Below, piece after piece: positions 1 through 8,352 of a stretch of DNA of 64,000 bases. Made by a program: the position numbers and the translations under genes. The first letter of the stretch is position 1. Each line of letters starts with the position of its first letter. The stretch lies in NCBI RefSeq assembly GCF_902498065.1, contig NZ_CABVIR010000001.1, positions 1,798,001 to 1,862,000 on the forward strand. The letters are read 5' to 3'. The notes under the pieces were generated by a model. It searched no databases and was not told the origin of the DNA. It saw only the letters and a program-made list of their open reading frames with translations. This DNA is from Pseudomonas fluorescens. GTDB lineage: Bacteria; Pseudomonadota; Gammaproteobacteria; Pseudomonadales; Pseudomonadaceae.

Positions 1-117
1 CAGGATGTAGTCCGCCCAGTTGTACACCCGCAATTCCCGCTGTTCGGCGTGCACGGCACTGGCCAACAGCGTCAGCCCACAAACAGTGGCGCCCAGTATG
101 CGTTTCATCATGACCAT
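1..117 (-). CDS. Polyamine-type ABC transporter substrate-binding protein, N-terminal fragment
   Basis: Only the first 39 codons are inside the window; the gene runs off the left edge. It reads as MVMMKRILG, a hydrophobic signal-peptide core ending in ...SAVHA, then EQRELRVYNWADYIL. The VYNWADYI motif directly after a signal peptide is characteristic of periplasmic putrescine/spermidine-binding proteins (PotF/PotD/SpuD family). The start could be either of the downstream Met codons (111 or 108). Substrate cannot be settled from this fragment. Confidence 0.75.
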   Translation of the reverse strand, partial: MVMMKRILGATVCGLTLLASAVHAEQRELRVYNWADYIL

Positions 118-390
118 GAATGAATTCCCCAAATATGTCGCTCGTTGGTTTTTATGTTCTGTACACGGCAGGCCTTAAAAATTGCCAAGGGCAAGGAAAA
201 CGGGTTTCTAGTTGGTTTCGCGAGCGTGCTGGAACAGCTACGTCGCTTCGATTCTTGCTGACGAACGAGAGAGTTCATAGTGCGAGGTCGGCCAAAAGGG
301 GATCGAAATGGCCAATATCGGTGTCCCGGTAGATCCGGTCGAGGGGATATCGAGCAACTGTGGGAGATTCCATGTTGAAGCTGCTGGCCT

Positions 391-415
391 CATCGCGAGC
401 AGGCTCGCTCCCACA
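391..415. repeat. Pseudomonas REP-like palindrome
   Basis: CATCGCGAGCAGGCTCGCTC followed by CCACA matches the REP families of the P. fluorescens group: imperfect palindrome GCGAGC/GCTCGC with a flanking CCCACA. It is intergenic, as such elements usually are. A related hairpin lies between xylF and xylG. Confidence 0.75.
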
Positions 416-452
416 GGGAATTGTGGTGTTTGCTGGACATGGGAAAAACGAC

Positions 453-475
453 AAAGCCCGCACAAGGCGGGCTTT
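453..475. terminator. Terminator-like stem-loop AAAGCCCGC/GCGGGCTTT
   Basis: A stem AAAGCCCGC, loop ACAAG and GCGGGCTTT form a strong hairpin, but the T tract is short on either strand. No gene ends close by, so it may be the remnant of a lost gene or an orphan terminator. Confidence 0.5.
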
Positions 476-883
476 GGGGTTCGAGTAGGTGGCCGGTGCT
501 GGTCTCCGGCTTACAAGGTTTATCAGGACTCTCACAGAACAGTTTTGTGCTCTTCTGCTTCACACGGCATAAGGGCTGGATCTCAGCGCGGAGATCTTTC
601 TAACCGTGTACCCTTCGGAACGCGCCCCACGTGTCCTTGCCATCCGCTTGCGCATCAGTCTGCGTCTTCACCTACAACTTGAAGAGTAGTACACCTCCCG
701 AACCGCGAAGCTGAATTTTTAGAACGATTTTGTCCATGGCGACGGGTGCCAGGACGGAAAACGACTAACCGGTCGGTCAGGGCAATGCTTGAGGGTTTTG
801 CCACAGAGAGGTTTCCCTTCAAGTCCTTTGATGTACAGTCTTCGCCGACGCTTGCAGAACAACAAAAATACAGGAGTTAAAAA

Positions 884-1312
884 ATGTCGGAACTCAAACT
901 GCATCCAAACGCCGCAGAATCCTTGAACCAATGGCACGCGATGATCAACAAGGCTGACTTGCAGGCCTTGCCCGAATTGTTGGACCCACAAGCGGTATTC
1001 CGCTCGCCGATGGCGCACACGCCTTATCCGGGGGCGCCGGTGGTCACGATGATTCTCACCACGGTGTTCGGCGTGTTTGAGGATTTCCAGTACCACCGCG
1101 AATTGGCGACCGCGGACGGCTTGAACGTCATCCTGGAGTTCAGCGCCAGGGTCGGCGAAAAGCAGCTCAAGGGCATCGACATGATCCGCTTCAACGAACA
1201 GGGAAAAATCGTTGAGTTCGAGGTGATGGTCCGTCCCTTGAGTGGCTTGCAAGCCTTGGGTGAAGAGATGGGACGCCGACTGGGCGCTTACCTCGCCGCC
1301 AGCAAAGCCTGA
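884..1312 (+). CDS. NTF2-like / SnoaL-like domain protein
   Basis: 142 residues, single small alpha+beta domain. The N-terminal helix with the pattern LNQWHAMINKADLQALPELLDPQAVFRSPM is typical of SnoaL/NTF2-like cone folds, where an Asp/His pocket binds a small hydrophobic ligand. Members act as isomerases, cyclases or binding proteins; no specific substrate is indicated. The start has an upstream AGGAG (about 871-875). It stands alone, followed by a stem-loop at 1326-1355. Confidence 0.7.
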   Translation: MSELKLHPNAAESLNQWHAMINKADLQALPELLDPQAVFRSPMAHTPYPGAPVVTMILTTVFGVFEDFQYHRELATADGLNVILEFSARVGEKQLKGIDMIRFNEQGKIVEFEVMVRPLSGLQALGEEMGRRLGAYLAASKA

Positions 1313-1325
1313 CCCCGATGCAGCA

Positions 1326-1355
1326 CTTCATCGGTGAGCCCATGCACCGATGAAG
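1326..1355 (+). terminator. Stem-loop after the NTF2-like gene
   Basis: An 11-bp perfect inverted repeat, CTTCATCGGTG / CACCGATGAAG, with an 8-nt loop begins 14 bp past the stop codon. There is no following T run, so it may work as a terminator with Rho or as an mRNA-stabilising hairpin. Confidence 0.5.
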
Positions 1356-1463
1356 CGCTTCATAAGCTCAGGCCCGAAAGATACGGCCATGGCCGGCGTA
1401 CTTGATGCACCGCACTGCATTGATCGTCGGAACGCCGCCCGCAGCAAGCCGGGCTTCTACAGA

Positions 1464-2351
1464 TCAGCCAATGCGCAGTGCGCGCATATCCAGATGACCG
1501 TCCTTCAGCGGCGGGCACCAGTAGTAGCCGCCGGTGATCGGGCGACTGATGCGGTACAAACCGTCGGTGATGCCATCTTCCAGTCCGCTCATGCGCCGCA
1601 GCTGCGCTTCGAAAGCGTCGAGGGAGAAACCGAACGCGAGGAACATCAGACCGGCCCGCTCACCTTCAATCCACGGCATCGAACGACGGACCACGAACGC
1701 CTCGGGGGCGAAGCTTTCCTGGGCGGTGCGTTTGACGTGGGCAGAGATCGGCGCGTCATCGATTTCTTCGTTGTCGCTCAAGCGACGACCCATGATGTTG
1801 TCCTTTTCCTCGGGCGGCATCGCGTGGAAACCCTTCAGGTCATGCTGCCACTGCTGGATCGCGGCGAAGCTGCCACCGACCAGACCGTCAACGCCCTCAC
1901 CGACCAGCGCGGCGGCCACGGCGGCTTCGTCGTGCGGGTTTTCGGTGCCATCTTCGTAGCCGGTCAGGTCGTGGCCGGTCAGGTGGCGGAAGGTTTCGTT
2001 CATCTGCACCAGGCGCAGGGCCGGTGCCAACGCGGCTTCGATGGCGGTGGCGCGATTGAGCAGCTCACCACGGTCGACGCCATGCAACCAGCACCACAGC
2101 GCGTGTTGGGTCGACGGGTTGTCGACGCCGACACCGGTCAACGCCGGAAACGGCCGCAGCCCTTCGATCTGCATGTGCAGCGCCTTGACCAGGGACTCAC
2201 CGAAACCGACCACCGCCGACTTCCCGTCCACCAGCGACATCAATTTTTCGAGCGCGGCCGGCAGTGCATCGACGGATTCCAGCGCGAAGAACATATGACG
2301 GGCTTGAGGTGGAACGGGGGTGGCGAGAATGCCCGGCTGGTAGTAACTCAT
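1464..2351 (-). CDS. Dyp-type peroxidase
   Basis: 295 residues, the usual length for a class B DyP heme peroxidase. The family GXXDG motif is present as GYEDGTENP near the middle (about residue 130), supplying the distal Asp. The ferredoxin-like repeat ends with GFSLDAFEAQLRRMSG. The N-terminus (MSYYQPGILATPVPPQARHMFF) is the standard opening and has no signal peptide, so the enzyme is cytoplasmic or encapsulin-associated; no encapsulin gene is in view. It oxidises dye-like or phenolic substrates with H2O2. It is divergent from gapN across about 190 bp. Confidence 0.92.
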   Translation of the reverse strand: MSYYQPGILATPVPPQARHMFFALESVDALPAALEKLMSLVDGKSAVVGFGESLVKALHMQIEGLRPFPALTGVGVDNPSTQHALWCWLHGVDRGELLNRATAIEAALAPALRLVQMNETFRHLTGHDLTGYEDGTENPHDEAAVAAALVGEGVDGLVGGSFAAIQQWQHDLKGFHAMPPEEKDNIMGRRLSDNEEIDDAPISAHVKRTAQESFAPEAFVVRRSMPWIEGERAGLMFLAFGFSLDAFEAQLRRMSGLEDGITDGLYRISRPITGGYYWCPPLKDGHLDMRALRIG

Positions 2352-2537
2352 ATGAACTCCTTAAGAAAGAGCGCGAAGTTTACCCGCAGCGCCGGCCGTT
2401 GTGTGTTCTCAGGTCAAAAGATCGCGGGTTCATCAAATCGGCACTTAAAAAGTCGGGGCAATAAGGCGTATAACCTCTGAAGTGAATTTTGAACTGCAAG
2501 CCGCCAGCGCCTGGCTTACATCACATGGAGTAGCGAC

Positions 2538-4163
2538 ATGACCACAGCCCACATCCTCGGCAACCTGTTTCCCGATTCCAGCGACATCCCGGAAAAGTAC
2601 CGCCTCGACGGCCAGACCGAACAGCGTGAATACCTGGTCGATGGCGAGCTGAAAACCTGGTCCGGCCCCCTCGCCCAAGTTCGCAGCCCGGTGTACCTGA
2701 CGGGCGAAAATGGCGACGAACAAGTGATCCTCGGCAGCACGCCGCTGCTCGATGCCGACACGGCGCTGACCGCCCTCGACGCCGCCGTCCGCGCCTATGA
2801 CCGGGGCCAGGGCCTGTGGCCGACCCTGCGCGTGGCTGAACGCATCCAGCACGTCGAAGCGTTCCTGGGACGCATGCGCGAACAGCGCGAAGCAGTGGTC
2901 AAGTTGTTGATGTGGGAGATCGGCAAGAACCTCAAGGACTCGGAAAAAGAGTTCGACCGCACCTGCGACTACATCGTCGACACCATCAACGCGCTCAAGG
3001 AACTCGACCGCCGATCCAGTCGTTTCGAGCTGGAACAGGACACGCTGGGGCAGATCCGCCGCGTGCCGCTGGGCGTGGCGCTGTGCATGGGACCTTACAA
3101 CTACCCGCTGAACGAAACCTTCACCACGCTGATTCCGGCGCTGATCATGGGCAACACCGTCGTGTTCAAACCAGCCAAGCTCGGCGTGCTGCTGATTCGT
3201 CCGCTGCTGGAGGCGTTCCGAGACAGCTTCCCGGCCGGGGTCATCAACGTCATCTACGGCAGCGGCCGCGAAACGGTCAGCGCGCTGATGGCCAGCGGCA
3301 AGATCGATATCTTCGCGTTCATCGGCACCAACAAGGCCGCCAGCGACCTGAAAAAACTCCACCCGAAACCGCATCGCTTGCGCGCAGCGTTGGGCCTCGA
3401 CGCGAAAAATCCCGGCATCGTTTTGCCTGAGGTCGACCTGGACAACGCGGTGAACGAAGCGGTCACCGGCTCCTTGTCCTTCAATGGCCAGCGCTGCACA
3501 GCGCTGAAAATCCTCTTCGTCCACGAAGACGTGGTCGAGGCGTTCATCGCCAAATTCAACGCCAAACTCGCCAGCCTCAAACCCGGTATGCCGTGGGAAA
3601 GCGGCGTCGCCCTGACGCCGTTGCCGGAGTCGGGCAAGGTCGATTATCTGCACGGGCTGGTGGCGGATGCCGTGAGCAAGGGTGCCCGTGTGGTCAACCC
3701 GAATGGCGGTGAAGCCCGTGCGTCCTTCTTCTATCCAGCGGTGTTGTACCCGGTGACGCCGCAGATGCGCGTCTATCAGGAAGAACAGTTCGGCCCGGTA
3801 GTGCCCATCGTGCCTTACCGGCATCTGGACACGGTGATCGATTACGTCCTGGAGTCGGATTTCGGCCAGCAGCTAAGTATCTTCGGCACCAACCCGGTGG
3901 CGGTCGGCAGGCTGGTGGACACCTTCGCCAACCAGGTCGGGCGGATCAACCTCAACGCCCAGTGCCAGCGTGGCCCGGACACCTTCCCGTTCAACGGCCG
4001 CAAGAATTCCGCCGAAGGCACGCTGTCGGTGCATGATGCGCTGCGGGTGTTTTCGATTCGTACGCTGGTCGCGACCAAGTTCCAGGAGACCAACAAGGAC
4101 CTCATCAGCGAGATCATCAGCGGCCGCAGCTCGAGTTTCCTGACCACCGATTACATCTTCTGA
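2538..4163 (+). CDS. gapN: NADP-dependent glyceraldehyde-3-phosphate dehydrogenase (non-phosphorylating)
   Basis: 541-residue aldehyde dehydrogenase superfamily protein. The catalytic Cys lies in FNGQRCTALK (about residue 320), preceded by the conserved Glu region GLDAKNPGIVLPEVD. The C-terminus has INLNAQCQRGPDTFPFNGRK, which resembles the GAPN branch with its GPD-FPF substrate loop. It oxidises glyceraldehyde-3-phosphate directly to 3-phosphoglycerate and makes NADPH. The N-terminus is longer than in plant or streptococcal GAPN, as is common in proteobacterial members. The FUSC gene follows within 15 bp, suggesting one transcript. Confidence 0.85.
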   Translation: MTTAHILGNLFPDSSDIPEKYRLDGQTEQREYLVDGELKTWSGPLAQVRSPVYLTGENGDEQVILGSTPLLDADTALTALDAAVRAYDRGQGLWPTLRVAERIQHVEAFLGRMREQREAVVKLLMWEIGKNLKDSEKEFDRTCDYIVDTINALKELDRRSSRFELEQDTLGQIRRVPLGVALCMGPYNYPLNETFTTLIPALIMGNTVVFKPAKLGVLLIRPLLEAFRDSFPAGVINVIYGSGRETVSALMASGKIDIFAFIGTNKAASDLKKLHPKPHRLRAALGLDAKNPGIVLPEVDLDNAVNEAVTGSLSFNGQRCTALKILFVHEDVVEAFIAKFNAKLASLKPGMPWESGVALTPLPESGKVDYLHGLVADAVSKGARVVNPNGGEARASFFYPAVLYPVTPQMRVYQEEQFGPVVPIVPYRHLDTVIDYVLESDFGQQLSIFGTNPVAVGRLVDTFANQVGRINLNAQCQRGPDTFPFNGRKNSAEGTLSVHDALRVFSIRTLVATKFQETNKDLISEIISGRSSSFLTTDYIF

Positions 4164-4174
4164 GGAGCACGAGC

Positions 4175-5251
4175 CTGAGCACATTCAGAGCCCACCGACT
4201 GCCACCGCTGCTGCGCCGGGTACTGCGTCCGTTACTGGATCCATACCGGCGCTATCGCCACGCCAAATTGATTCACGCCGTGCGCGTATCACTGGGGTTG
4301 CTGGCGACGATTCTACTGACTACCGGCATCCACCTGCCCCACGGTGAGTGGGCGTCGGTGACGATGCTGGTGGTGATTGGCGGTTTGCAGCACCACGGCA
4401 ACATCGGCAAAAAAGCCGCCGAGCGCGCCATCGGCACCTTGATCGGCGCCGGTGTCGGCCTGTTGTTGGTGGCGCAACAAGCCTGGCTCGGGATGCCGTG
4501 GCTGACCTATTTTGCGATGTCGGTGGTCTGCGGATTCTTCTCTTACCACGCCATCGGCAAGGGCGGTTACACGGCGCTGCTGTCGGCGATCACCGTGTTT
4601 ATCGTCGCCGGGCATGGCGATAATCCGGTCACCGACGGGCTGTGGCGCGGGGTGGACATCCTGATTGGCATTGCCCTGGCCCTGGCGTTTTCCTTCGCGC
4701 TGCCGCTGTACGCGGTGTATTCCTGGCGCTACAACCTGGCCGATGCGCTGCGCGATTGCGCGACGATTTACGGGCGCATCATCAATGGACAGCCCGTCAC
4801 CGATGACGAGCACGTGAAGTTGATGAATCGCCTGAACACGGTGATGGTGCAACTGCGTTCGTTGATGCCGTCGGTGTCCAAGGAAGTGAAGATTTCCATG
4901 ACCGAGCTCGATGCGATCCAGCGCCATTTGCGCATGTGTGTCAGCACCCTGGAAATCCTCGGCAACACCCGACCGGATGCCAACGACCCTGACGCAATGG
5001 CGCATCTGCAATCGGCGCTGAAAGCGGAGCATCGGCTGATTCGGGTGCAACTGGTGGGGATGGCGCGGGCGCTGAAATCCGGCGCGTCCCAGCGGCTGAG
5101 TCGCCCCGTCGAACTGCCGGCTGATTCAAGCCTGGACGCACCGGTCTATAACCCGCTGGATGGCTACCGGCTATTGATCCGGCAGCTGGCCAGCAACCTT
5201 GGCGAGATGCGCCAGCGCCTGGCCAAGACCGCGCCGCGCTGGAACATCTGA
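4175..5251 (+). CDS. FUSC-family inner membrane protein, probable CTG start
   Basis: The C-terminal part (from about residue 32) has hydrophobic segments and the FUSC hallmark HLPHGEWASVTMLVVIGGLQHHGNIGKK-type stretch (fusaric acid resistance / aromatic acid exporter family), followed by a cytoplasmic helical tail. No ATG lies near the true N-terminus. The frame continues upstream of a TTG at 4268 back to CTG at 4175 (LSTFRAHRLPPLL...RYRHAKLIHAVRV), which has a GAGGAGC ribosome binding site 7 bp ahead. This gives 358 residues. If TTG 4268 is used instead, the product is 327 residues. Probable export or membrane-stress role; substrate unknown. Confidence 0.75.
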   Translation: MSTFRAHRLPPLLRRVLRPLLDPYRRYRHAKLIHAVRVSLGLLATILLTTGIHLPHGEWASVTMLVVIGGLQHHGNIGKKAAERAIGTLIGAGVGLLLVAQQAWLGMPWLTYFAMSVVCGFFSYHAIGKGGYTALLSAITVFIVAGHGDNPVTDGLWRGVDILIGIALALAFSFALPLYAVYSWRYNLADALRDCATIYGRIINGQPVTDDEHVKLMNRLNTVMVQLRSLMPSVSKEVKISMTELDAIQRHLRMCVSTLEILGNTRPDANDPDAMAHLQSALKAEHRLIRVQLVGMARALKSGASQRLSRPVELPADSSLDAPVYNPLDGYRLLIRQLASNLGEMRQRLAKTAPRWNI

Positions 5252-6148
5252 TTATTGTGTAACTGTCCGCCGAAACTTCAGGCTCCAGCCTTGTTGCATG
5301 CCGGCGGCAGCCAGCAGAATCGCAGCAACACCGATCCATTGCAGCATTTCCAGACGATGGCCGAAGGCAAACCAGTCGACGAAAATCGCCGCAATCGGGT
5401 AAATGAACGACAACGCACCGGTGAGTGCCGTCGGCAGTTTTTGGATCGCACCGTACAGCAACACGTACATCACGCCGGTGTGAATAATGCCGAGGGTCAC
5501 CAGGCTGGCCCAGGCGCTCGGTGCTTGCGGCAACGCCGAGAAGTGCGCGAATGGCGCGAGCAACAACACGCCGGTGCTGACTTGAATCAGCGCGATCAGG
5601 TGCGGGGGCGTGCCGGTCAGGCGTTTGATGATCAACGCCGCAATCGCGTAAAGGAATGCAGCACCCAGCGCCAGTCCGATGCCCATCAGGTAATCGTTGC
5701 CGCCCTCACCCTGTTGCCCGTGAGCGCTGACAATCGCCAGCATCCCCAGAAACGAAACGCCCAGCCAGAGCAGCTTCTGCAGGGTGATTTTTTCGTTGAG
5801 GAACAGCGCGGCCAACCCGACCAGCATAAACGGCTGAACGTTATAGACCGCCGTGCCGATGGCAATCGAGGCGCGGGAGTACGAGGCAAACAACAGCACC
5901 CAGTTGCCGACAATCGCCACGCCGCTGAGCACGGCCAGCAGGAAGGTGGTACGGGTCAGAATGCCAGGGCGCAGGAAGCCGAAAGCCGCGCAAATCAGCA
6001 ACAAGGTTCCGGCGCCGAACACGCAACGCCAGAACACCACGTCCAGCACCGGTTGCCCGGACACCAGCACGAACCAGCCGATGGTTCCGGAAATCAGCAT
6101 GGCGGCGGTCATCTCGAATGACCCGCGACGAAGTGTGTTGTCCATCAT
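5252..6148 (-). CDS. DMT-superfamily transporter with EamA domains
   Basis: 298 residues from the second of two tandem start Mets near MDNTLRRGSFEM. About ten transmembrane helices arranged as two EamA repeats, e.g. AAMLISGTIGWFVLVSGQ at the N-terminus and GALSFIYPIAAIFVDWF near the C-terminus. Such carriers usually export amino acids or other metabolites. It is divergent from an Lrp/AsnC regulator (132 bp apart), the common arrangement for an amino-acid exporter controlled by its neighbour. The stop codon abuts the FUSC gene stop in a convergent pair. Confidence 0.85.
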   Translation of the reverse strand: MMDNTLRRGSFEMTAAMLISGTIGWFVLVSGQPVLDVVFWRCVFGAGTLLLICAAFGFLRPGILTRTTFLLAVLSGVAIVGNWVLLFASYSRASIAIGTAVYNVQPFMLVGLAALFLNEKITLQKLLWLGVSFLGMLAIVSAHGQQGEGGNDYLMGIGLALGAAFLYAIAALIIKRLTGTPPHLIALIQVSTGVLLLAPFAHFSALPQAPSAWASLVTLGIIHTGVMYVLLYGAIQKLPTALTGALSFIYPIAAIFVDWFAFGHRLEMLQWIGVAAILLAAAGMQQGWSLKFRRTVTQ

Positions 6149-6280
6149 CAGACTCCTATGTTTGAGCCCAAAGTATGCCCATCCGCAGGGGGGCTTCTCC
6201 AGCGCAAAAAAAAGGCTAAACTCGATATCTGCCTTTTTTATCAAGGCGGTTTCGATTAATTGCCTTACAGGGGTTGCGCC

Positions 6281-6718
6281 ATGACTGACGATATCGACCA
6301 GGTGCTGATTACGGCGTTGATGGAAGACTCGCGGCGTTCGCTCAAAGCCCTGGCACACCTCAGCGGCCTGTCTTCACCAAGTGTCGCCGAGCGTTTGCGC
6401 CGTCTCGAAGAACGGGGCGTGCTCAAGGGCTATACCGTGGAGATTGATCCCAAATATTTCGGCTATCAACTCCAGGCCATCGTGCGAATCCGTCCGTTAC
6501 CGGGCCAGTTGCAGGAGGTGGAGCGGCAGATCCAGGCGATTCCCGAATTCACCGAGTGCGACAAGGTGACCGGCGACGACTGCTTCATCGCCCGCCTGCA
6601 TGTGCGTTCGATGGAGCAGTTGGACACCCTCCTCGACCGCCTGAACACACACGCCGAAACGAACACCGCCATCGTCAAGAAAACCCCGGTCAAACGCCGA
6701 TTGCCGCCGATGGCGTGA
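6281..6718 (+). CDS. Lrp/AsnC family transcriptional regulator
   Basis: 145 residues. N-terminal winged helix-turn-helix (ALMEDSRRSLKALAHLSGLSSPSVAERLRRLEERGVLKGYTVEI, residues about 8-55) and C-terminal RAM ligand-binding domain (residues about 65-140, with the CDKVTGDDCFIARLHV strand typical of AsnC domains). Chosen start is ATG 6281; the upstream in-frame codons have no better ribosome binding site. Probably senses an amino acid and controls the divergent EamA exporter gene. Confidence 0.9.
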   Translation: MTDDIDQVLITALMEDSRRSLKALAHLSGLSSPSVAERLRRLEERGVLKGYTVEIDPKYFGYQLQAIVRIRPLPGQLQEVERQIQAIPEFTECDKVTGDDCFIARLHVRSMEQLDTLLDRLNTHAETNTAIVKKTPVKRRLPPMA

Positions 6719-6742
6719 GCCTTTAGCCAAATCGCAGACAAG

Positions 6743-6768
6743 AAAAAACCCGCCGAAGCGGGTTTTTT
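6743..6768. terminator. Bidirectional intrinsic terminator between lrp-like and yccA-like genes
   Basis: AAAAAACCCGC-CGAA-GCGGGTTTTTT: symmetrical stem with A and T tracts on both sides, lying between two convergent genes. It should terminate both transcripts. Confidence 0.9.
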
Positions 6769-6783
6769 ACTCATGGACGACGA

Positions 6784-7455
6784 TTAATCATCGCGGCTCA
6801 TGATGCCGAAGATCTGCAACAAGCTGATGAACAGGTTGTAGATCGATACATACAGGCTGATGGTCGCCATGATGTAGTTACGCTCACCGCCGTGAATGAT
6901 GGCGCTGGTCTGGAACAGAATGCAGACCGAAGAGAACAGCACGAAACCTGCGCTGATCGCCAGTTGCAGACCGCTGACCTGGAAGAAGAAGCTCGCCAGC
7001 GTCGCGCCCAGCAGCACGAAGAAACCTGCGGTGATGAAGCCGCCGAGGAAGCTCATGTCCTTGCGGGTGATCAGCACGTAAGCCGACAGACCGCCAAACA
7101 CCAGCGCCGTCATCGCGAAGGCCGAGCTCACGACTTCCGCGCCGCCCTGCATGCCCAGGTAACGGTTAAGGATCGGGCCGAGCAGGAAACCCATGAAACC
7201 GGTCAGGGCAAACGCCGACACCAGGCCCCACGCGGAATCACGGAGTTTGTTGGTGAGGAAGAAAAGGCCATAGAAACCGATCAGCACCACGAAGATATTC
7301 GGGTAGCCGACACGCATCTGTTGGGCGACAAACGCCATCACGCCGCTGAATGCGAGGGTGAGAGCGAGCAAGCCGTATGTGTTGCGCAGGACGCGGCTAA
7401 CCTCTAGCTGCTCAGCCTGCACGCTGTTATTAACTGCGTAATCCTGTTCGCGCAT
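6784..7455 (-). CDS. Bax inhibitor-1 / YccA family membrane protein
   Basis: 223 residues with about seven transmembrane helices after a short cytoplasmic N-terminus (MREQDYAVNNSVQAEQLEVSRVLRNTYGLLALTLAFSG). The C-terminal ISLYVSIYNLFISLLQIFGIMSRDD is the standard BI-1 ending with the final acidic residues of the pH-sensor region. Family members are calcium-leak channels or modulators of FtsH proteolysis (YccA). It lies just upstream of the tRNA-Ser gene on the opposite strand. Confidence 0.93.
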   Translation of the reverse strand: MREQDYAVNNSVQAEQLEVSRVLRNTYGLLALTLAFSGVMAFVAQQMRVGYPNIFVVLIGFYGLFFLTNKLRDSAWGLVSAFALTGFMGFLLGPILNRYLGMQGGAEVVSSAFAMTALVFGGLSAYVLITRKDMSFLGGFITAGFFVLLGATLASFFFQVSGLQLAISAGFVLFSSVCILFQTSAIIHGGERNYIMATISLYVSIYNLFISLLQIFGIMSRDD

Positions 7456-7532
7456 GGCGACACTCCTGTTGGTTTGAAACGTTCAGTCGCAAAGATCATA
7501 ACAGACGCTCTGTAACAAGCCATGCAGAGAGT

Positions 7533-7560
7533 TTGACAGTGTGTTTCATTCAGGTATTAT
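7533..7560 (+). promoter_or_regulatory. Sigma70 promoter of tRNA-Ser
   Basis: TTGACA at 7533-7538 is followed after 16 bp by TATTAT at 7555-7560. The next bases are GC-rich (GGCGCCCGC), a discriminator of the kind seen at stringently controlled stable-RNA promoters. The tRNA begins 19 bp beyond the -10. Confidence 0.8.
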
Positions 7561-7578
7561 GGCGCCCGCAACGCAAAC

Positions 7579-7666
7579 GGAGGTGTGGCCGAGTGGTTTA
7601 AGGCAACGGTCTTGAAAACCGTCGACTGTAACAGGTCCATGAGTTCGAATCCCATCGCCTCCGCCA
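7579..7666 (+). tRNA. tRNA-Ser (anticodon UGA)
   Basis: 88 nt from GGAGGTG to the encoded CCGCCA. The anticodon loop CTTGAAA sits between CGGT and ACCG stems, giving anticodon TGA. A long variable arm (TCGACTGTAACAGGTCCATGA region) identifies a class II serine tRNA. The T loop GAGTTCGAATC is intact. The 3' half is part of the prophage attachment repeat, so the gene is restored by phage DNA after integration. Confidence 0.97.
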
Positions 7667-7667
7667 T
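7607..7667. repeat. attL core (61-bp repeat, tRNA-Ser 3' end)
   Basis: The sequence from CGGTCTTGAAAACC to CCTCCGCCAT is identical to 48347-48407. Here it completes the functional tRNA. The base before it differs (A versus T at attR), as does the base after it (A versus C). Confidence 0.95.
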
Positions 7668-7675
7668 ATTTGTAC

Positions 7676-7711
7676 CGACAAAGCCCTGATTATTCAGGGC
7701 TTTGTCGTTTC
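7676..7711 (+). terminator. tRNA-Ser terminator on the phage side of attL
   Basis: Stem GACAAAGCCCTGA / TCAGGGCTTTGTC with a T-rich tail. This 36-nt block is repeated exactly at 55514-55549, and a diverged version follows attR (48421-48446). It terminates tRNA transcription although it now belongs to the prophage. Confidence 0.85.
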
Positions 7712-7745
7712 TGGGTTTTGAGAATCAGCGGCAATTTTTTGAGGT

Positions 7746-7778
7746 GTTACAAAACTATTTGGTAACCGTTACAAAACT
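7746..7778. promoter_or_regulatory. Integrase arm-type site pair, left
   Basis: GTTACAAAACT occurs twice as direct repeats, at 7746-7756 and 7768-7778, about 80-110 bp inside attL. A third copy (48234-48244) lies about 100 bp inside attR. Short direct repeats flanking a core in this way fit arm-binding sites of a heterobivalent tyrosine integrase. Confidence 0.65.
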
Positions 7779-7883
7779 TTCCTGCTTTTTCCCTCCTCCG
7801 GCGTCCTGCCGACTGCTTCATTTCCCTATGTGTCACACCACATTTCCACTGCTACGATGACCTTCTTTCATGGAGGAATCGCG

Positions 7884-8093
7884 ATGCCAAATTCAGACCT
7901 GCTCCCTTCCCTGCTCTACAAAATCAACGAAAACCAGCTGGCCCTTGAGGCCGCCATACTCGAACTGTCCAACTGGGTCGAGCAGCAAGGCGCCGCCGAA
8001 GTCGCGGAAAACGTGCGCGGTGCTTTGGAAGCGATCGACCGTAATGAGGAGTTCATTAAGTTGACGCTTGCGGTGCTAATGACACCGAATTGA
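7884..8093 (+). CDS. Small prophage protein, unknown
   Basis: 69 residues from ATG 7884, which has a strong GGAGG eight bases upstream; the longer frame from 7830 lacks one. The protein is acidic and mostly helical (LLYKINENQLALEAAILELSNWVEQQGAAEVAENVRGALEAI). No family recognised with certainty. It is the first gene inside attL, on the strand opposite to the late operon, so it may be expressed in the lysogen. Confidence 0.6.
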   Translation: MPNSDLLPSLLYKINENQLALEAAILELSNWVEQQGAAEVAENVRGALEAIDRNEEFIKLTLAVLMTPN

Positions 8094-8352
8094 TCCAGCT
8101 TGGCCCAGTCTGCTCGAACAGGGTCAAACCGAGGGATTAGTGCCGGATCTCGATTCTGGACCGACGAACGCAAGGCATTCGTAACCTGGCCAGCCTGTTT
8201 AGTGGAGCGAATTAGCCAGACCGCCGAGCGCATAGAGTTGGTACTGATGAACCGCGGCCATGAGCGCCCAACCTTGAATGATCACGTCGTAATAGCGGAA
8301 GGCCACTCAAAGCTCTACAATTCTGCGATAAATGTCATAAATGGAGGTAGGC
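8094..8352. other. Gap between two left-end prophage genes
   Basis: An open frame at 8100-8435 crosses this gap but overlaps the next gene, lacks a ribosome binding site and resembles no family. No gene is called. A promoter for the 8353 gene probably lies in the AT-richer final 80 bp. Confidence 0.4.

Larger units (their letters stand above)
118..883. other. Intergenic region without a supported gene
   Basis: About 770 bp separate the binding-protein gene from the NTF2-like gene. It contains a REP-like hairpin (391-415) and a terminator-like stem-loop (453-475). The open frames here have no convincing ribosome binding site or family signature. A promoter for the 884 gene may lie around 800-870, but no clear sigma70 hexamer pair was found. 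Confidence 0.5.

Noticed and set aside
119..720. rRNA or structured RNA fragment in the first intergenic region
   Set aside because: No recognisable rRNA, tRNA or riboswitch consensus could be aligned by eye.
1350..2480. 376-residue plus-strand open frame
   Set aside because: Opposite to the DyP peroxidase gene, with low-complexity Arg/Gly/His composition typical of antisense GC-rich frames.
2445..3824. 459-residue minus-strand open frame over gapN
   Set aside because: Antisense to a clear aldehyde dehydrogenase; no family pattern or ribosome binding site.
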